Positions 8,358-17,680 of a DNA stretch of 64,000 bases are shown one piece after another. The stretch covers positions 62,001 through 126,000 of the forward strand of contig NZ_JYNS01000001.1 of NCBI RefSeq assembly GCF_000934725.1, written 5' to 3'. Numbering within the stretch: position 1 is the first letter of the stretch; every line of letters starts with the position of its first letter. The position numbers were made by a program, and so were the translations under genes. This DNA comes from Methyloterricola oryzae. GTDB taxonomy: Bacteria > Pseudomonadota > Gammaproteobacteria > Methylococcales > Methylococcaceae. The notes beneath the pieces are model-generated. The model made no database searches, was not told where the DNA came from, and saw only the letters and a program-made list of their open reading frames with translations.

Positions 8358-9602
8358 TCAAACTTCTGCATGGCTGGCCACACACCGTGGCAATGTCATT
8401 CTCACGGTCGTGCCCTCGCCGGGTTGCGAGTCGATGGTGATGCCCCCCCCCAGGGATTCGGTTACAAGATTCTTTACAATTGATAAACCCAAGCCAGTGC
8501 CGCCTTGGTGCCTGCCGGTGGTAAAAAATGGTTCAAAGATTTGAGAAAGATGGTTGGGATCTATCCCCTGACCATAATCACGGACGATGACAGAAAACGT
8601 ATCGCCGTCACTCGAACCGTTCAATATGATTTCGACAGGACCCGGCTTTCCCGAGGGATATGCATAACGCTCGACATTCGTCAACAAATTGAGCACGATC
8701 TGGCTCAAGATCGCTGGATACCCGACCCAGTCCGACATCCCGGCGCCTAGCCGGTCTTCAAGTGCAATTTGCAGTTGCTTGCTGCGCCCTTTCAAACTAA
8801 AAAGCTCGACAGTATCTTCCACGAGTTTCCGTAGCGATACCTTCTCGCGAACATCGCGCGCCTGTGCCACGGAGAGCGATTTGAAGGTGGTTATCAGCCG
8901 GCTGGCCCGCTCTATATTGGTCAGGATGAGTTGGCTTGCATCTCGCAAGTCTTCGATAGCCGATTTGTCGAGAACAGGAGGCGCGCCGGGAGCATGCAAT
9001 ATCTCGCCAATCAAGCTCGCCGCCTGATTGGCGATCCCCAGCGGCGTATTGATCTCATGAGCCACTCCCGCCACCAATTGAGACATGGCGCGACGCCGAG
9101 CCGCCTCTTGTTCCGCACGTATGTGCTCTTTCTCAAGTTCGGTTTCCAAAATCTGCTCGGTATCGTACCGGATCTTGGTGACCAAGCGGCGAAGCATCAC
9201 GGTCAGCATTGCGGGACTGCTGCCGAGCAAAAGCAAAAATACTTCCTGAGGGACCAGAAACAAACGGCATGGGCTTATGCAGGTCGCCGTGGCGGAGCGT
9301 GGATTTCCATCCAGCAGAGCGAGTTCACCGAAGGTATCACCGGCGTGGAACACGGTTATTTCGCGGTCGATTTCGGTATTGCCTTTGGCATGCACGCGGA
9401 TATCCCCGGCAAGGATACAATACCAATGATCTCCACTATCGCCTTCACGAAAAAGCACAGTCCCGGAGGGGGTAGCTTGATGCTTTCCGCCTCGTGCAAC
9501 TTCCCCCAATATATTCGTTGGAATTTCCCGTAAAACTGGTATGCACTGCTGAAGTTCAGCAGCGATATCCTGCTCTGATCTAGGGGTGCTCACCTGATTC
9601 AA
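8358..9602 (-). CDS. Sensor histidine kinase with N-terminal cyclic-nucleotide-binding domain
   Basis: The protein has 414 residues. A TTG start at 9602 is supported by GGGAGG six bases upstream; GTG 9593 is the weaker alternative. Residues 25-140 form a CRP-type cNMP-binding domain with the pocket motif 'FGELALLDGNPRSAT' (residues 91-105). A coiled-coil linker (145-175) leads to HisKA with His182 in 'GVAHEINTPLG', then a HATPase domain with N, G1 ('RDYGQGID') and G2 ('GGTGLGLSIV') boxes. There is no membrane segment, so the kinase is cytoplasmic. It lies upstream of hypX and the DUF3369 regulator, about 270 bp from hypX, and is probably the cognate kinase. The ligand is unknown. Confidence 0.85.
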   Translation of the reverse strand: MNQVSTPRSEQDIAAELQQCIPVLREIPTNILGEVARGGKHQATPSGTVLFREGDSGDHWYCILAGDIRVHAKGNTEIDREITVFHAGDTFGELALLDGNPRSATATCISPCRLFLVPQEVFLLLLGSSPAMLTVMLRRLVTKIRYDTEQILETELEKEHIRAEQEAARRRAMSQLVAGVAHEINTPLGIANQAASLIGEILHAPGAPPVLDKSAIEDLRDASQLILTNIERASRLITTFKSLSVAQARDVREKVSLRKLVEDTVELFSLKGRSKQLQIALEDRLGAGMSDWVGYPAILSQIVLNLLTNVERYAYPSGKPGPVEIILNGSSDGDTFSVIVRDYGQGIDPNHLSQIFEPFFTTGRHQGGTGLGLSIVKNLVTESLGGGITIDSQPGEGTTVRMTLPRCVASHAEV

Positions 9603-10149
9603 GCGATACCTCCCGCCCTTGATTTATAGATTTCTTGTTATTTTTGGCCGGCGGCGGCGCCATACCGGATGATGGTACCAAGTCATACCAGCGCCGTCAT
9701 TCAATTCCGATACTGCGACGGCATGAACGCCATGGGGCTGAATGGGAGCGGGTCATTCCTGGATGCAGCCAAGGTGGCTGTGCCCATCGAATGGAATTGC
9801 CCTTGAGCCCTCTCAAGTTGTGGTGGTATTCGGCTGGCGTGTCAGCCGGCTTTCACGGGGTCAGTGAACTTTTCTCGCGCCATCCGCATCAGACAGAGTG
9901 AAAGCAAGACTAAAGCCATAAATCTGCGGGATAGGAGGATGGCCGTGGCCAGTGAGTTAACGGATGGCCTTTCGCGGCGGAACGCCGTTTAATTGAACGG
10001 GAATGCAACGGACTTTCTGCACGAGCGGCGTCTCGGCTCACACGAGGTAAACGCCCACCCTGCTCTCGGGCGCCGGCTACAGCCCTAACCCGCTGGCCAA
10101 GCCTATGCTGCCATCGCCGGATGGTTTTGCAGGTGCCAGGAGAACGACC
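9603..10149. other. Divergent intergenic region, no recognised gene
   Basis: About 550 bases separate the minus-strand kinase from the plus-strand ATPase. Short open frames here (such as 9635-9901) lack a ribosome binding site or family resemblance. A hairpin with arms CGGCTG (9831-9836) and CAGCCG (9843-9848) is visible. The start of the ATPase has a clear AGGAGA just upstream (10138-10143). I could not place -35/-10 boxes with confidence. Confidence 0.45.
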
Positions 10150-13100
10150 ATGTCCCATGACGAACGCCAGTCACTCAAACTAGAGGGCGAATGGCATGGA
10201 TGCACCGCCGAAGCCACCATGGAACGGTTGCGCACCGATCCGCAGCGCGGGCTCTCTCAGCGTGACGCGCGGCTGAGGCTTAAACGCTTTGGGCACAACC
10301 GCCTGCCACCGCCGCGCCGACGCCCGGCCTGGCTGCGCTTTCTGCTTCAATTCCACAATGTCCTGATCTACGTGATGCTGGTTGCGGCTGGCGTCACCGC
10401 CCTGCTGGGCGATTTGGTGGACACCGGCGTCCTGCTGGCAGCGGTGCTGGTCAATGCCGTCATCGGTTTCATCCAAGAGGGCAAGGCGGAGCGGGCCCTG
10501 GATTCGATCCGCGGCATGCTCTCCCTGCGCACGACCGCGATACGCGAGGCCGAGCGCATCGATATACCGGGCGAGGACCTGGTGCCCGGCGACATCGTGG
10601 CCCTGGCCTCCGGCGACAAGGTGCCGGCGGACCTGCGTCTGGTTGCGGCGAAGGGATTTCGGGTGAATGAAGCGATCCTGACCGGCGAGTCCGAAGCGGT
10701 GGAAAAGACCGTCGACCCGGTTGCCGATGATGCGGTGCTGGGCGACCGCCGCTGCATGCTGTATTCCGGCACCCTGGTGGTGTCCGGGCAGGCGACCGGG
10801 GTGGTGGTGGCAACCGGCCTGAAAACCGAGTTGGGCCGCATCAGCACGATGCTGGAGCAGGTCAAGGCGGTTACGACACCCCTGCTGCGCCAGATTGCCG
10901 GATTCGGACACTGGCTGGCCCTGGCCATCGTCCTGATGTCCGTCGCCACCTTTGTCGTCGGCGTCTGGTGGCATGGCCATCCAGGCCGCGAGATGTTCAT
11001 GATGACCGTCGCGCTGGCCGCTTCGGCCATCCCCGAGGGGCTTCCGGCCATCATGACCATCACCCTTGCCCTCGGTGTGCGCCGCATGGCCCAGCGCAAG
11101 GCCATCATCCGCCATCTGCCGGCGGTGGAGACGTTGGGTTCGGTCACGGTCATCTGCTCCGACAAGACCGGCACCCTTACCCGCAACGAAATGACGGTCC
11201 AGCGGGTCATCACCGCCGAACGGCTGTTCGAGATCAGTGGCGTTGGATACGCGCCGGAAGGCGCGATTCATCTGCTCGACGCGGCTGTATCGGCGGAGCA
11301 GTATCCCGAACTGGGCCGGATCGCGCGCGCCGCCGTGCTCTGCAACGATGCCCAGTTGCGCCGTAACGCCGATGATACCTGGCAGGTCATCGGCGATCCC
11401 ACGGAGGGCGCCCTGCTCGCATTCGCTGCCAAGGCCGGCACCGACTCCGCCTGGGAACGCCAGACCCGGCCGCGGACCGACGCCATTCCATTCGAATCCG
11501 AGCACAAGCTCATGGCCACGCTGCACCATGACCATGAAGGCTCGGGAACGATCTTTGTGAAAGGGGCGCCGGAACGAATCCTGGCCATGTGCGATGTCCA
11601 GGAGGGCGCCAGCTTACAGCCCTTGAACAGGGCCTATTGGGACACCGCCGCGCGGGAAGCGGCGAGCGCCGGCCTGCGCCTGCTGGCCATAGCCGCGAAG
11701 ACCGTCGACGCCTCGCAACGGGAGGTGCGCTTCTCCGATCTGGAAAGCGGATTCGCCCTGCTGGCCCTGGTCGGTATCATCGACCCGCCGCGAGACGAGG
11801 CCGTTGCCGCGGTGTCCGTCTGTCATGCCGCCGGCATCCGGGTCAAGATGATCACCGGCGATCATGTCGATACGGCGCGAGCCATCGGCGCGCGGCTGGG
11901 GATCGGTCACGGCGGCTTGGCGCTGACCGGCTCCGACATCGAAGCCATGGACGATGAGCGCCTGCGCGAAATGGTGCTGGATGTGGACATCTTCGCCCGG
12001 GCGAGCCCCGAGCACAAACTCCGCCTGGTGCAGGCCATGCAGGCGGCAGGGCAAGTGGTCGCCATGACCGGGGACGGCGTCAACGACGCGCCCGCCTTGA
12101 AGCGGGCCGATGTAGGCGTGGCCATGGGCTTGAAAGGCACGGAAGCGGCCAAGGAGGCCTCGGACATGGTGCTGGCCGACGATAATTTCGCCACCATCGG
12201 CAATGCGGTGCGCGAAGGTCGGGGCATCTACGACAATATCCGCAAGTTCGTCCTGTTCATGCTGCCGACCAACGGCGGCGAAGCACTGGTGGTCATCGCG
12301 GCCATCCTGTTCGAGCTGGTTCTGCCGCTGACGCCCGCCCAAGTGCTCTGGATCAACATGGTCACTTCCAGCACCTTAGGGCTAGCCCTCGCTTTCGAGC
12401 ATCCCGAACGCGACGCCATGCGGCGGCCTCCGCGCCGGCCCGAGGAGTCCCTGCTGTCCTGGTTCTTCGCCTGGCGCGTGCTGATGGTGTCCGTGCTCAT
12501 CATGGCAGGCTCCCTCGGGTTGTTCCTATGGGAGCTGGATCGCGGCTCCAGCCTGGAGACCGCACGCACCATGGCGGTCAGCTCGGTGGTCGCGGCGGAA
12601 ATGTTCTATCTGATCAACAGCCGCTCCCTGTACAAATCCTCATTGTCCCTCGAGGGCCTGTTCGGTAACCGCTATGTGCTGATGGCCATCGGCGCCTGCG
12701 CCCTCCTGCAACTGGCCTATACCCATTCGACGCCTCTGCAGAGCCTGTTCGAATCCACCGACCTCTCCGGGGATGAGTGGTTCAAGGTGCTGATGGCCGG
12801 ATTCTTCGTCTTTCTTGTCGCCGAATTGGAAAAGGGCATCCTGCGCGGCTTCAAGAAAATGCGCCGGCGAGCCGCCGCCACCGAAAAGGCCAGCAAGCCC
12901 GCCCGCTTGTCTTTGCACGGCACGGCCCGCAATCGCGGTCTGCGTACCATCGTGGCGGCGACGGATCTCTCGGAAAGCGCCACGCAGGCGGCTGACCGGG
13001 CCGCGCTACTGGCTGGCGAACATGGTGCCACCCTGCGCTTGCTCCATGTGGTCGACGCGAATTCCCTGAAGGCGGTGCATGAGGTGCTGCGCTCCCATGA

Positions 13101-13830
13101 TGCCGCGGAGGCCAATCTGGTGGACGAGGCCCGGCGGGAACTGGAGGCCGCTGCAGCACGGATCACGGCCAATAACCAGATCACTCCCCTGCCGCGGATC
13201 GCGGTGGGCCGGGTTCTGGAGGAGATTCAGGCGGCCTCGCAGCAGTCCGACCTGCTGGTGCTGGGCGCCCATGGCCTCAATCCCTTGCGCGACCTGATAC
13301 CCGGTACGACCACGGACCGCCTGCTGCGTATCTGCAATGGCTCGGTGCTCGTGGTCAAGCGCCCGCCGCAAGGCGGCTACCGTCGGGTTCTGGTGGCGGT
13401 CGATTTCTCACCGCACGCGGCGGAAGCGCTCAAGATGGCGATGCTGCTCGCACCCGAGGCCACGATCACGGTCGTGCATGCCTCCAGCGTTCCTTTCGAA
13501 GGCATGCTGTGGCAGGCCGGGGTGCAGGAGGAGGAGATCGACATCGGCCGCTCGCGCGCTCGGCGGCAAGCCATCAACCGCATCAGGACCCTGTTCGAGG
13601 AAGTGAGGGGTGACGGGCACAGGCTCCTCAGCGTGGTGGAGCACGGGGAGGCCGCGCGCGTCATTCTCGACCGGGAGAAGATGATAGCCGCGGACTTGAT
13701 CGTCCTGGGCAAACACGGGCAATCGATGTTCGAACTGATGCTGCTAGGCAGCGTGACTCGCCACGTCATCGCCGATTCCACCTGCGATGTGCTGACCGTT
13801 CAGTCCCTGCCCAAGACGGGAGATCTCTGA
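10150..13830 (+). CDS. P-type cation-transporting ATPase fused to two UspA domains
   Basis: The protein has 1226 residues. ATG 10150 follows AGGAGA; the longer frame from 10105 lacks such a site. Residues 1-900 form a P2-type cation ATPase: an N-terminal cation-ATPase segment, actuator 'LTGESEAVEK' (near 178), phosphorylation site Asp338 in 'CSDKTGTLT', hinge 'MTGDGVNDAPALKRAD' (near 639-654), and about ten membrane helices. It resembles PacL/PMA1-like Ca2+, H+ or Mg2+ pumps. I do not assign the ion. Residues about 930-1075 and 1078-1222 are two universal stress protein domains ('TIVAATDLSESATQAA', 'VLVAVDFSPHAAEALK'), each with a C-terminal 'LLVLGAHG..L' or 'LIVLGKHGQS' type block. Stand-alone pumps are about 900 residues, so the C-terminal sensor or adenosine-nucleotide-binding pair is an added module that probably regulates the pump. 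Confidence 0.9.
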   Translation: MSHDERQSLKLEGEWHGCTAEATMERLRTDPQRGLSQRDARLRLKRFGHNRLPPPRRRPAWLRFLLQFHNVLIYVMLVAAGVTALLGDLVDTGVLLAAVLVNAVIGFIQEGKAERALDSIRGMLSLRTTAIREAERIDIPGEDLVPGDIVALASGDKVPADLRLVAAKGFRVNEAILTGESEAVEKTVDPVADDAVLGDRRCMLYSGTLVVSGQATGVVVATGLKTELGRISTMLEQVKAVTTPLLRQIAGFGHWLALAIVLMSVATFVVGVWWHGHPGREMFMMTVALAASAIPEGLPAIMTITLALGVRRMAQRKAIIRHLPAVETLGSVTVICSDKTGTLTRNEMTVQRVITAERLFEISGVGYAPEGAIHLLDAAVSAEQYPELGRIARAAVLCNDAQLRRNADDTWQVIGDPTEGALLAFAAKAGTDSAWERQTRPRTDAIPFESEHKLMATLHHDHEGSGTIFVKGAPERILAMCDVQEGASLQPLNRAYWDTAAREAASAGLRLLAIAAKTVDASQREVRFSDLESGFALLALVGIIDPPRDEAVAAVSVCHAAGIRVKMITGDHVDTARAIGARLGIGHGGLALTGSDIEAMDDERLREMVLDVDIFARASPEHKLRLVQAMQAAGQVVAMTGDGVNDAPALKRADVGVAMGLKGTEAAKEASDMVLADDNFATIGNAVREGRGIYDNIRKFVLFMLPTNGGEALVVIAAILFELVLPLTPAQVLWINMVTSSTLGLALAFEHPERDAMRRPPRRPEESLLSWFFAWRVLMVSVLIMAGSLGLFLWELDRGSSLETARTMAVSSVVAAEMFYLINSRSLYKSSLSLEGLFGNRYVLMAIGACALLQLAYTHSTPLQSLFESTDLSGDEWFKVLMAGFFVFLVAELEKGILRGFKKMRRRAAATEKASKPARLSLHGTARNRGLRTIVAATDLSESATQAADRAALLAGEHGATLRLLHVVDANSLKAVHEVLRSHDAAEANLVDEARRELEAAAARITANNQITPLPRIAVGRVLEEIQAASQQSDLLVLGAHGLNPLRDLIPGTTTDRLLRICNGSVLVVKRPPQGGYRRVLVAVDFSPHAAEALKMAMLLAPEATITVVHASSVPFEGMLWQAGVQEEEIDIGRSRARRQAINRIRTLFEEVRGDGHRLLSVVEHGEAARVILDREKMIAADLIVLGKHGQSMFELMLLGSVTRHVIADSTCDVLTVQSLPKTGDL

Positions 13831-13981
13831 CGACAGACGATTTACTGAGGCAATAGGCGCGACGGCATGCTGACCTGAACAACCTCGCGCCTGTCGACCG
13901 CATCGGAATCCGCAGCTCTCTGCGCGCTTCGGCGTGTCGTGGATGAAAAGCTTCCAAGCCTGCCCGCCTCGGAGCACAACC

Positions 13982-14149
13982 ATGATCGAATTCCTGTCCA
14001 TCCTCGCCGTTCTACTGACCGCCTTACGGGTCTATGCCCGCACGGTTTGGATTTCTTGTCAGCCTTCGAGGATCTCAAGGACTAGGCGGAACAATCCAGA
14101 GGCTCTCGGGTATGCTTGCCGGCCGACTCATAACGCCGGCACGTTCTAG
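13982..14149 (+). CDS. Possible small hydrophobic peptide
   Basis: ATG 13982 has GGAG eight bases upstream and encodes 55 codons starting MIEFLSILAVLLTALRVYA, a single membrane-spanning helix, followed by a polar tail without recognisable features. It lies about 150 bp after the ATPase and overlaps the 3' end of the convergent beta-helix gene by 75 bp. It could be a small membrane peptide associated with the pump or a chance frame. No family was recognised. Confidence 0.25.
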   Translation: MIEFLSILAVLLTALRVYARTVWISCQPSRISRTRRNNPEALGYACRPTHNAGTF

Positions 14150-16231
14150 GAGACGTTTCGGAACGTCAGCGGGAGCTGAGACCCTGCGATTGTTCTTCCA
14201 TACCAAATGAATGGGAAAATTACCGGATTGATAGGTAGTACCCTTGCACAAGTCAAAAAACTCGACAGGCGTCAAATACCAATGGAAGTTCCCTCTGAAG
14301 GTGATGTCACCGTAGGTTAGGCATCCTCCAAAGTCACCGCCATACGGGAGGCCGTCGAAAAGAGGCAATAGGCCTGCGTAAGGTAGTGGGTCCAGGGGGT
14401 TGGGATCGGGTGCGAATTCGGCTACCCCTTGTGGGTTGAACAACGAGACATTGCCTTTTAGGGTAATAAAGCGACTTCCTCCGTCTGTGTAGAAAGTATT
14501 GCCGCCGCCTAAGGGCCGTTTGTTTGTTGCGACATTCTGGGAGATCACCAGGCCATTCCTGAGGCCGCTACCCTGAAACCCGGTGGTGTAAACAGCCCCG
14601 CCATCCCAAGACGTATTAATGAAGTCATCAACTCGGTTGTTGATTATCCGGCTTCTGCGGTTGCTGCTTGGGGTCTGCCACATGCCCCACTGGCCACTGT
14701 AGGCATGTGAAACGCCCGGATAACTGCCGACATCGAGCAGCCCCCAACCCCAGCCCATTGCAATCCCCGACCAAGGAACATTCACCACGGTGTTATGGCT
14801 GACCAAACTGTCGGAAGTGAACCCAAGATAGATGCCGGCCGCGTCGGTATATTCCCGCCCAGTCTCCCGCACGAGGTTATTAAAGATCGTATTACCTCGG
14901 GTTCGGTCGTAGCGATTCGTGGGATGGTGATCAACACGGTCGATTCCCCCCACTTGTATGGCGGCCGAAGAGATATCGTAGAAAAGATTGGAAGCAATTA
15001 AATTGTCTTGGCTTCCCGTTCCGAAATCGAGAGCCACGGCGCCCAGATGGGAGAATATGTTGGCCTTGAATTGGATGTGGTGGGCATAGCGGAAGGTGAC
15101 ATTCCCCGGGGTACGCTCATCGCTCGGGTCATGCCCGATCACGTTGGGCACGTGCCCGAAGCCGGTGAGATGAAACCCGCTCTGGTCTGATATGTATCCG
15201 TCCGGGCTGCTGGGCTGCATCCAGGTCGCACCGGTGAAAGTAAGACCTTCGAAGCGTATGTTGTGGATCGGCGCGCCATGCTTCCCATGCCCCTGCACGA
15301 GCGTCTCGAGAATGGGTAATTCAGCGTCCACAGACGCCATGTCCTCGTCAGTTCGGGCGAAGTAGTAAAGGTTTCCCTCCGCCTCATCGAGATACCATTC
15401 TCCAGGCTCATCGAGGAACTCCCGCGCATTCTCGAACCAAGTAACCTGCCACAAGCCCCAGACGGCCTGATTCCCAGCGCTGTCCTGAAATAAGTTCGCA
15501 TTGGTCCAGGCCGGCTCTTGGAAAATCATGAGGCCCGGGCTCAGCCCATCGTAAGGAAGCACAGTCTGCAAGGGAAAACGGTACATCTTCCATTGCACCT
15601 GTGATACCGCTTCGATGTGTTCGGGATTTTTCCAGGTTGAGGGGTCATTCCACGCGTTCGAATTGAGATCGGATGGGACGTACTCGACGCCACTGATCAG
15701 ACTGACGCACAGTGGATATACAGAGGGCTTGTTGCATGGACGAAAGCCGGCAGGAAATGCGGTCGTCCGGGCTCGAATAGCCCGCCTTCCATTCACATAG
15801 AACTGACGGCTTCGATGAGCACCTACGCGCGCCATCCAGACTTTTGGCACATCGGTAGGCTGCCAATTCGTGACGGGGATTGCACCTGAAATCACGACGG
15901 CTCCACCATCAGCAGCCCTATACACTACGTCATGACCAGTTCGACCCGAATCGCCTTCGTCCAGCACGAGTGGCTTATCAAGTCGATAGTGACCAGCTTT
16001 TATATTGACGTAAATATCACCCGATAATCGTTTTGGAAGCGCGCGGACAGCGTCTCTGGCACGCTCCAGTGTTCTGAAAGGGCTAATTTCGGAACCCGGT
16101 CCCTGATCGTTGCCATAGGGAGCAACCCAGAAACGCGTTGACGGCGCCGCAGCCGCTTTTAGCGGGATCAAGCTGACCACCACCAGCAAAATGCCGGTCC
16201 TCAAAACGTCGAGCAATCTGTTGAAAAGCAT
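14075..16231 (-). CDS. Secreted right-handed beta-helix protein
   Basis: The protein has 718 residues. ATG 16231 is preceded by AAGGAAG at a normal distance; the GTG at 16237 overlaps that site. Residues 1-30 form a signal peptide ending in 'LKAAAAPST'. The mature N-terminus 'FWVAPYGNDQGPGSEISPF' followed by 'RTLERARDAVRAL' is the usual entry of parallel beta-helix proteins. From about residue 330 to 600 there are repeated short strands and Asn/Asp/Gly turns ('NVTFRYAHHIQFKANIFSHL', 'NTIFNNLVRETGREY', 'SRIINNRVDDF'), typical of polysaccharide lyases or epimerases. The substrate is unknown. Base composition is clearly less GC-rich than the flanking genes, and the gene sits beside tRNA-Gln, which hints at horizontal acquisition. 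Confidence 0.85.
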   Translation of the reverse strand: MLFNRLLDVLRTGILLVVVSLIPLKAAAAPSTRFWVAPYGNDQGPGSEISPFRTLERARDAVRALPKRLSGDIYVNIKAGHYRLDKPLVLDEGDSGRTGHDVVYRAADGGAVVISGAIPVTNWQPTDVPKVWMARVGAHRSRQFYVNGRRAIRARTTAFPAGFRPCNKPSVYPLCVSLISGVEYVPSDLNSNAWNDPSTWKNPEHIEAVSQVQWKMYRFPLQTVLPYDGLSPGLMIFQEPAWTNANLFQDSAGNQAVWGLWQVTWFENAREFLDEPGEWYLDEAEGNLYYFARTDEDMASVDAELPILETLVQGHGKHGAPIHNIRFEGLTFTGATWMQPSSPDGYISDQSGFHLTGFGHVPNVIGHDPSDERTPGNVTFRYAHHIQFKANIFSHLGAVALDFGTGSQDNLIASNLFYDISSAAIQVGGIDRVDHHPTNRYDRTRGNTIFNNLVRETGREYTDAAGIYLGFTSDSLVSHNTVVNVPWSGIAMGWGWGLLDVGSYPGVSHAYSGQWGMWQTPSSNRRSRIINNRVDDFINTSWDGGAVYTTGFQGSGLRNGLVISQNVATNKRPLGGGNTFYTDGGSRFITLKGNVSLFNPQGVAEFAPDPNPLDPLPYAGLLPLFDGLPYGGDFGGCLTYGDITFRGNFHWYLTPVEFFDLCKGTTYQSGNFPIHLVWKNNRRVSAPADVPKRLLERAGVMSRPASIPESLWIVPPSP

Positions 16232-16610
16232 GTCCACTTCCTTACGTCCAGTTCTCCAAACTTCATTGGTAACCGCTGATCGTCTGGCACATGATTCCTT
16301 ACCTTACGGGCGCAGACAGGGGTGCTTTCCGATGCCTCGCCCCTTTCGTCAGCAGTCAATTGACGACGGGGTCATTGGTGGACCGCACAGTGTGGGCTAA
16401 GCAACTAAGGCAAGGCTTTTCATCCTCCTATCTCCCTTCTAAGTTCCAATTCCATATGGCTAATTGCGCGGTTTTTCCAATCCGAAAGCGCCATCCCTCA
16501 GTAGGCGAATCAGTGAAAGTGTACAACCGGCTGGGAATTAAACGCCTGAGAACCAAGAGAAGGTAGGCCCTAGTCCAAAATTCTGCCGAACTGGACCCTA
16601 TATGGACCCC
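16232..16610. other. AT-richer intergenic region next to tRNA-Gln
   Basis: There is no gene in these 380 bases; the short open frames at 16191-16400 and 16291-16566 have no start signals or family features. Near 16591-16610 the motif TGGACCC occurs twice in tandem (CTGGACCCTATATGGACCCC), which could be debris of an integrase-type site next to the tRNA. That is only a suggestion. Confidence 0.4.
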
Positions 16611-16650
16611 AAAAAGACAAAGGGCCTAGCACTTTACTGCTAAGCCCTTT
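16611..16650 (-). terminator. Intrinsic terminator after tRNA-Gln
   Basis: On the minus strand, AAAGGGCTTAGCA pairs imperfectly (one mismatch) with TGCTAGGCCCTTT around the loop GTAAAG, followed by GTCTTTTT. It lies eight bases beyond the tRNA-Gln CCA end and should terminate the rplM-rpsI-tRNA transcript. Confidence 0.85.
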
Positions 16651-16657
16651 CCTATTT

Positions 16658-16731
16658 TGGCTGGGGGACTAGGATTCGAACCTAGGTTGACGGAGTCAGA
16701 GTCCGTAGTCCTGCCGCTAGACGATCCCCCA
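16658..16731 (-). tRNA. tRNA-Gln (anticodon CTG)
   Basis: The minus strand gives a full cloverleaf. The acceptor arm is TGGGGGA/TCCCCCA, the D arm contains TCTAGCGGCAGGA, and the anticodon stem ACGGA/TCCGT encloses loop CTCTGAC (anticodon CTG). The T arm is TAGG-TTCGAAT-CCTA, with discriminator G and an encoded CCA. It lies 46 bp downstream of rpsI in the same direction and is followed by a strong terminator. Confidence 0.95.
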
Positions 16732-16777
16732 ATAAAGCATGTGACGACACCCGCATGAGGCGGGCGCCGGCAAGCGA

Positions 16778-17170
16778 TTAACGCTTGGAGTACTGCGGAC
16801 GGCGACGTGCCTTGTGCAAGCCGACCTTCTTGCGTTCCACCTCACGAGCGTCGCGGGTGACATAGCCCGCCCGGCGCAGCGCAGGACGCAAGGTTTCGTC
16901 GTAGTCCATCAGAGCGCGGGTCAAACCGTGACGGATAGCACCGGCCTGGCCAGACGGGCCACCGCCCATGACCTTCACGATGATATCGAATTTCTCACCG
17001 ATCTCCAGCAGTTCGAGGGGCTGACGGACGATCATGCGGTCCGTCTTGCGGCCGAAATATTCTTCCAGCGTCTTGTTGTTGATGATGATCTGCCCCGTGC
17101 CGGACTTGGCGTACACACGCGCCACTGCGCTCTTGCGGCGACCGGTTCCGTAATTCTGAGTTTGTGCCAT
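16778..17170 (-). CDS. rpsI: 30S ribosomal protein S9
   Basis: This 130-residue protein begins [20 protein letters not shown] and ends in the basic tail '[11 protein letters not shown]', which reaches the P-site tRNA in the ribosome. Length and the motif '[20 protein letters not shown]' are typical of bacterial S9. It follows rplM by 21 bp, the conserved rplM-rpsI operon order, and precedes tRNA-Gln. Confidence 0.98.
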   Translation of the reverse strand: MAQTQNYGTGRRKSAVARVYAKSGTGQIIINNKTLEEYFGRKTDRMIVRQPLELLEIGEKFDIIVKVMGGGPSGQAGAIRHGLTRALMDYDETLRPALRRAGYVTRDAREVERKKVGLHKARRRPQYSKR

Positions 17171-17191
17171 GGTTGACCTGACTTGAATTCT

Positions 17192-17620
17192 TTAAATTTC
17201 CAACAACTTCGGCTGCTGTGCCTGATGTCCATGCTCGGTACCGGCATACACCTTGAGCTTCTTGAACATCGCACGACCCAACGGGTTCTTCGGCAACATG
17301 CCCTTTACGGCGGTCTGGATGATGCGCTCCGGATGTGTGCCGCGCAGTTTGCCCAAGCTTACGGACTTCATGTTGCCAATGAAGCCGGTGTGCTTGTAGT
17401 AAATCTTGTCCTGTTCCTTATTGCCCGTCACGTGCACTTTTTCGGCATTGATGACGATGATGTAATCGCCGGTATCCACGTGCGGGGTGTACTCGGCCTT
17501 GTGCTTACCGCGCAGACGGCGTGCGATTTCGGTGGACAGTCTACCGAGCGTCTTTCCATCGGCGTCGATGACGTACCAGTCGCGCTTTACTTCGGCCGGC
17601 TTTGCGCTAAACGTTTTCAT
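17192..17620 (-). CDS. rplM: 50S ribosomal protein L13
   Basis: This 142-residue protein begins [20 protein letters not shown] and contains '[20 protein letters not shown]' and '[19 protein letters not shown]', the usual L13 blocks. It is the first gene of the rplM-rpsI operon; GGAG lies about ten bases before the ATG. The sequence and length are normal. Confidence 0.98.
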   Translation of the reverse strand: MKTFSAKPAEVKRDWYVIDADGKTLGRLSTEIARRLRGKHKAEYTPHVDTGDYIIVINAEKVHVTGNKEQDKIYYKHTGFIGNMKSVSLGKLRGTHPERIIQTAVKGMLPKNPLGRAMFKKLKVYAGTEHGHQAQQPKLLEI

Positions 17621-17680
17621 GCTGATCGCGCTCCAAACAATGGCTTTCTACGAAAAGCCGGAATAATACCGAAGGAACCC

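Noticed and set aside
9635-9901. 88-codon plus-strand frame in the region before the ATPase
   Set aside because: No start signal, no recognisable protein features, and no conserved context visible.
10180-11535. Long minus-strand frame opposite the P-type ATPase
   Set aside because: It is a shadow of the GC-rich ATPase coding frame; His/Gln/Gly-rich with no family features.
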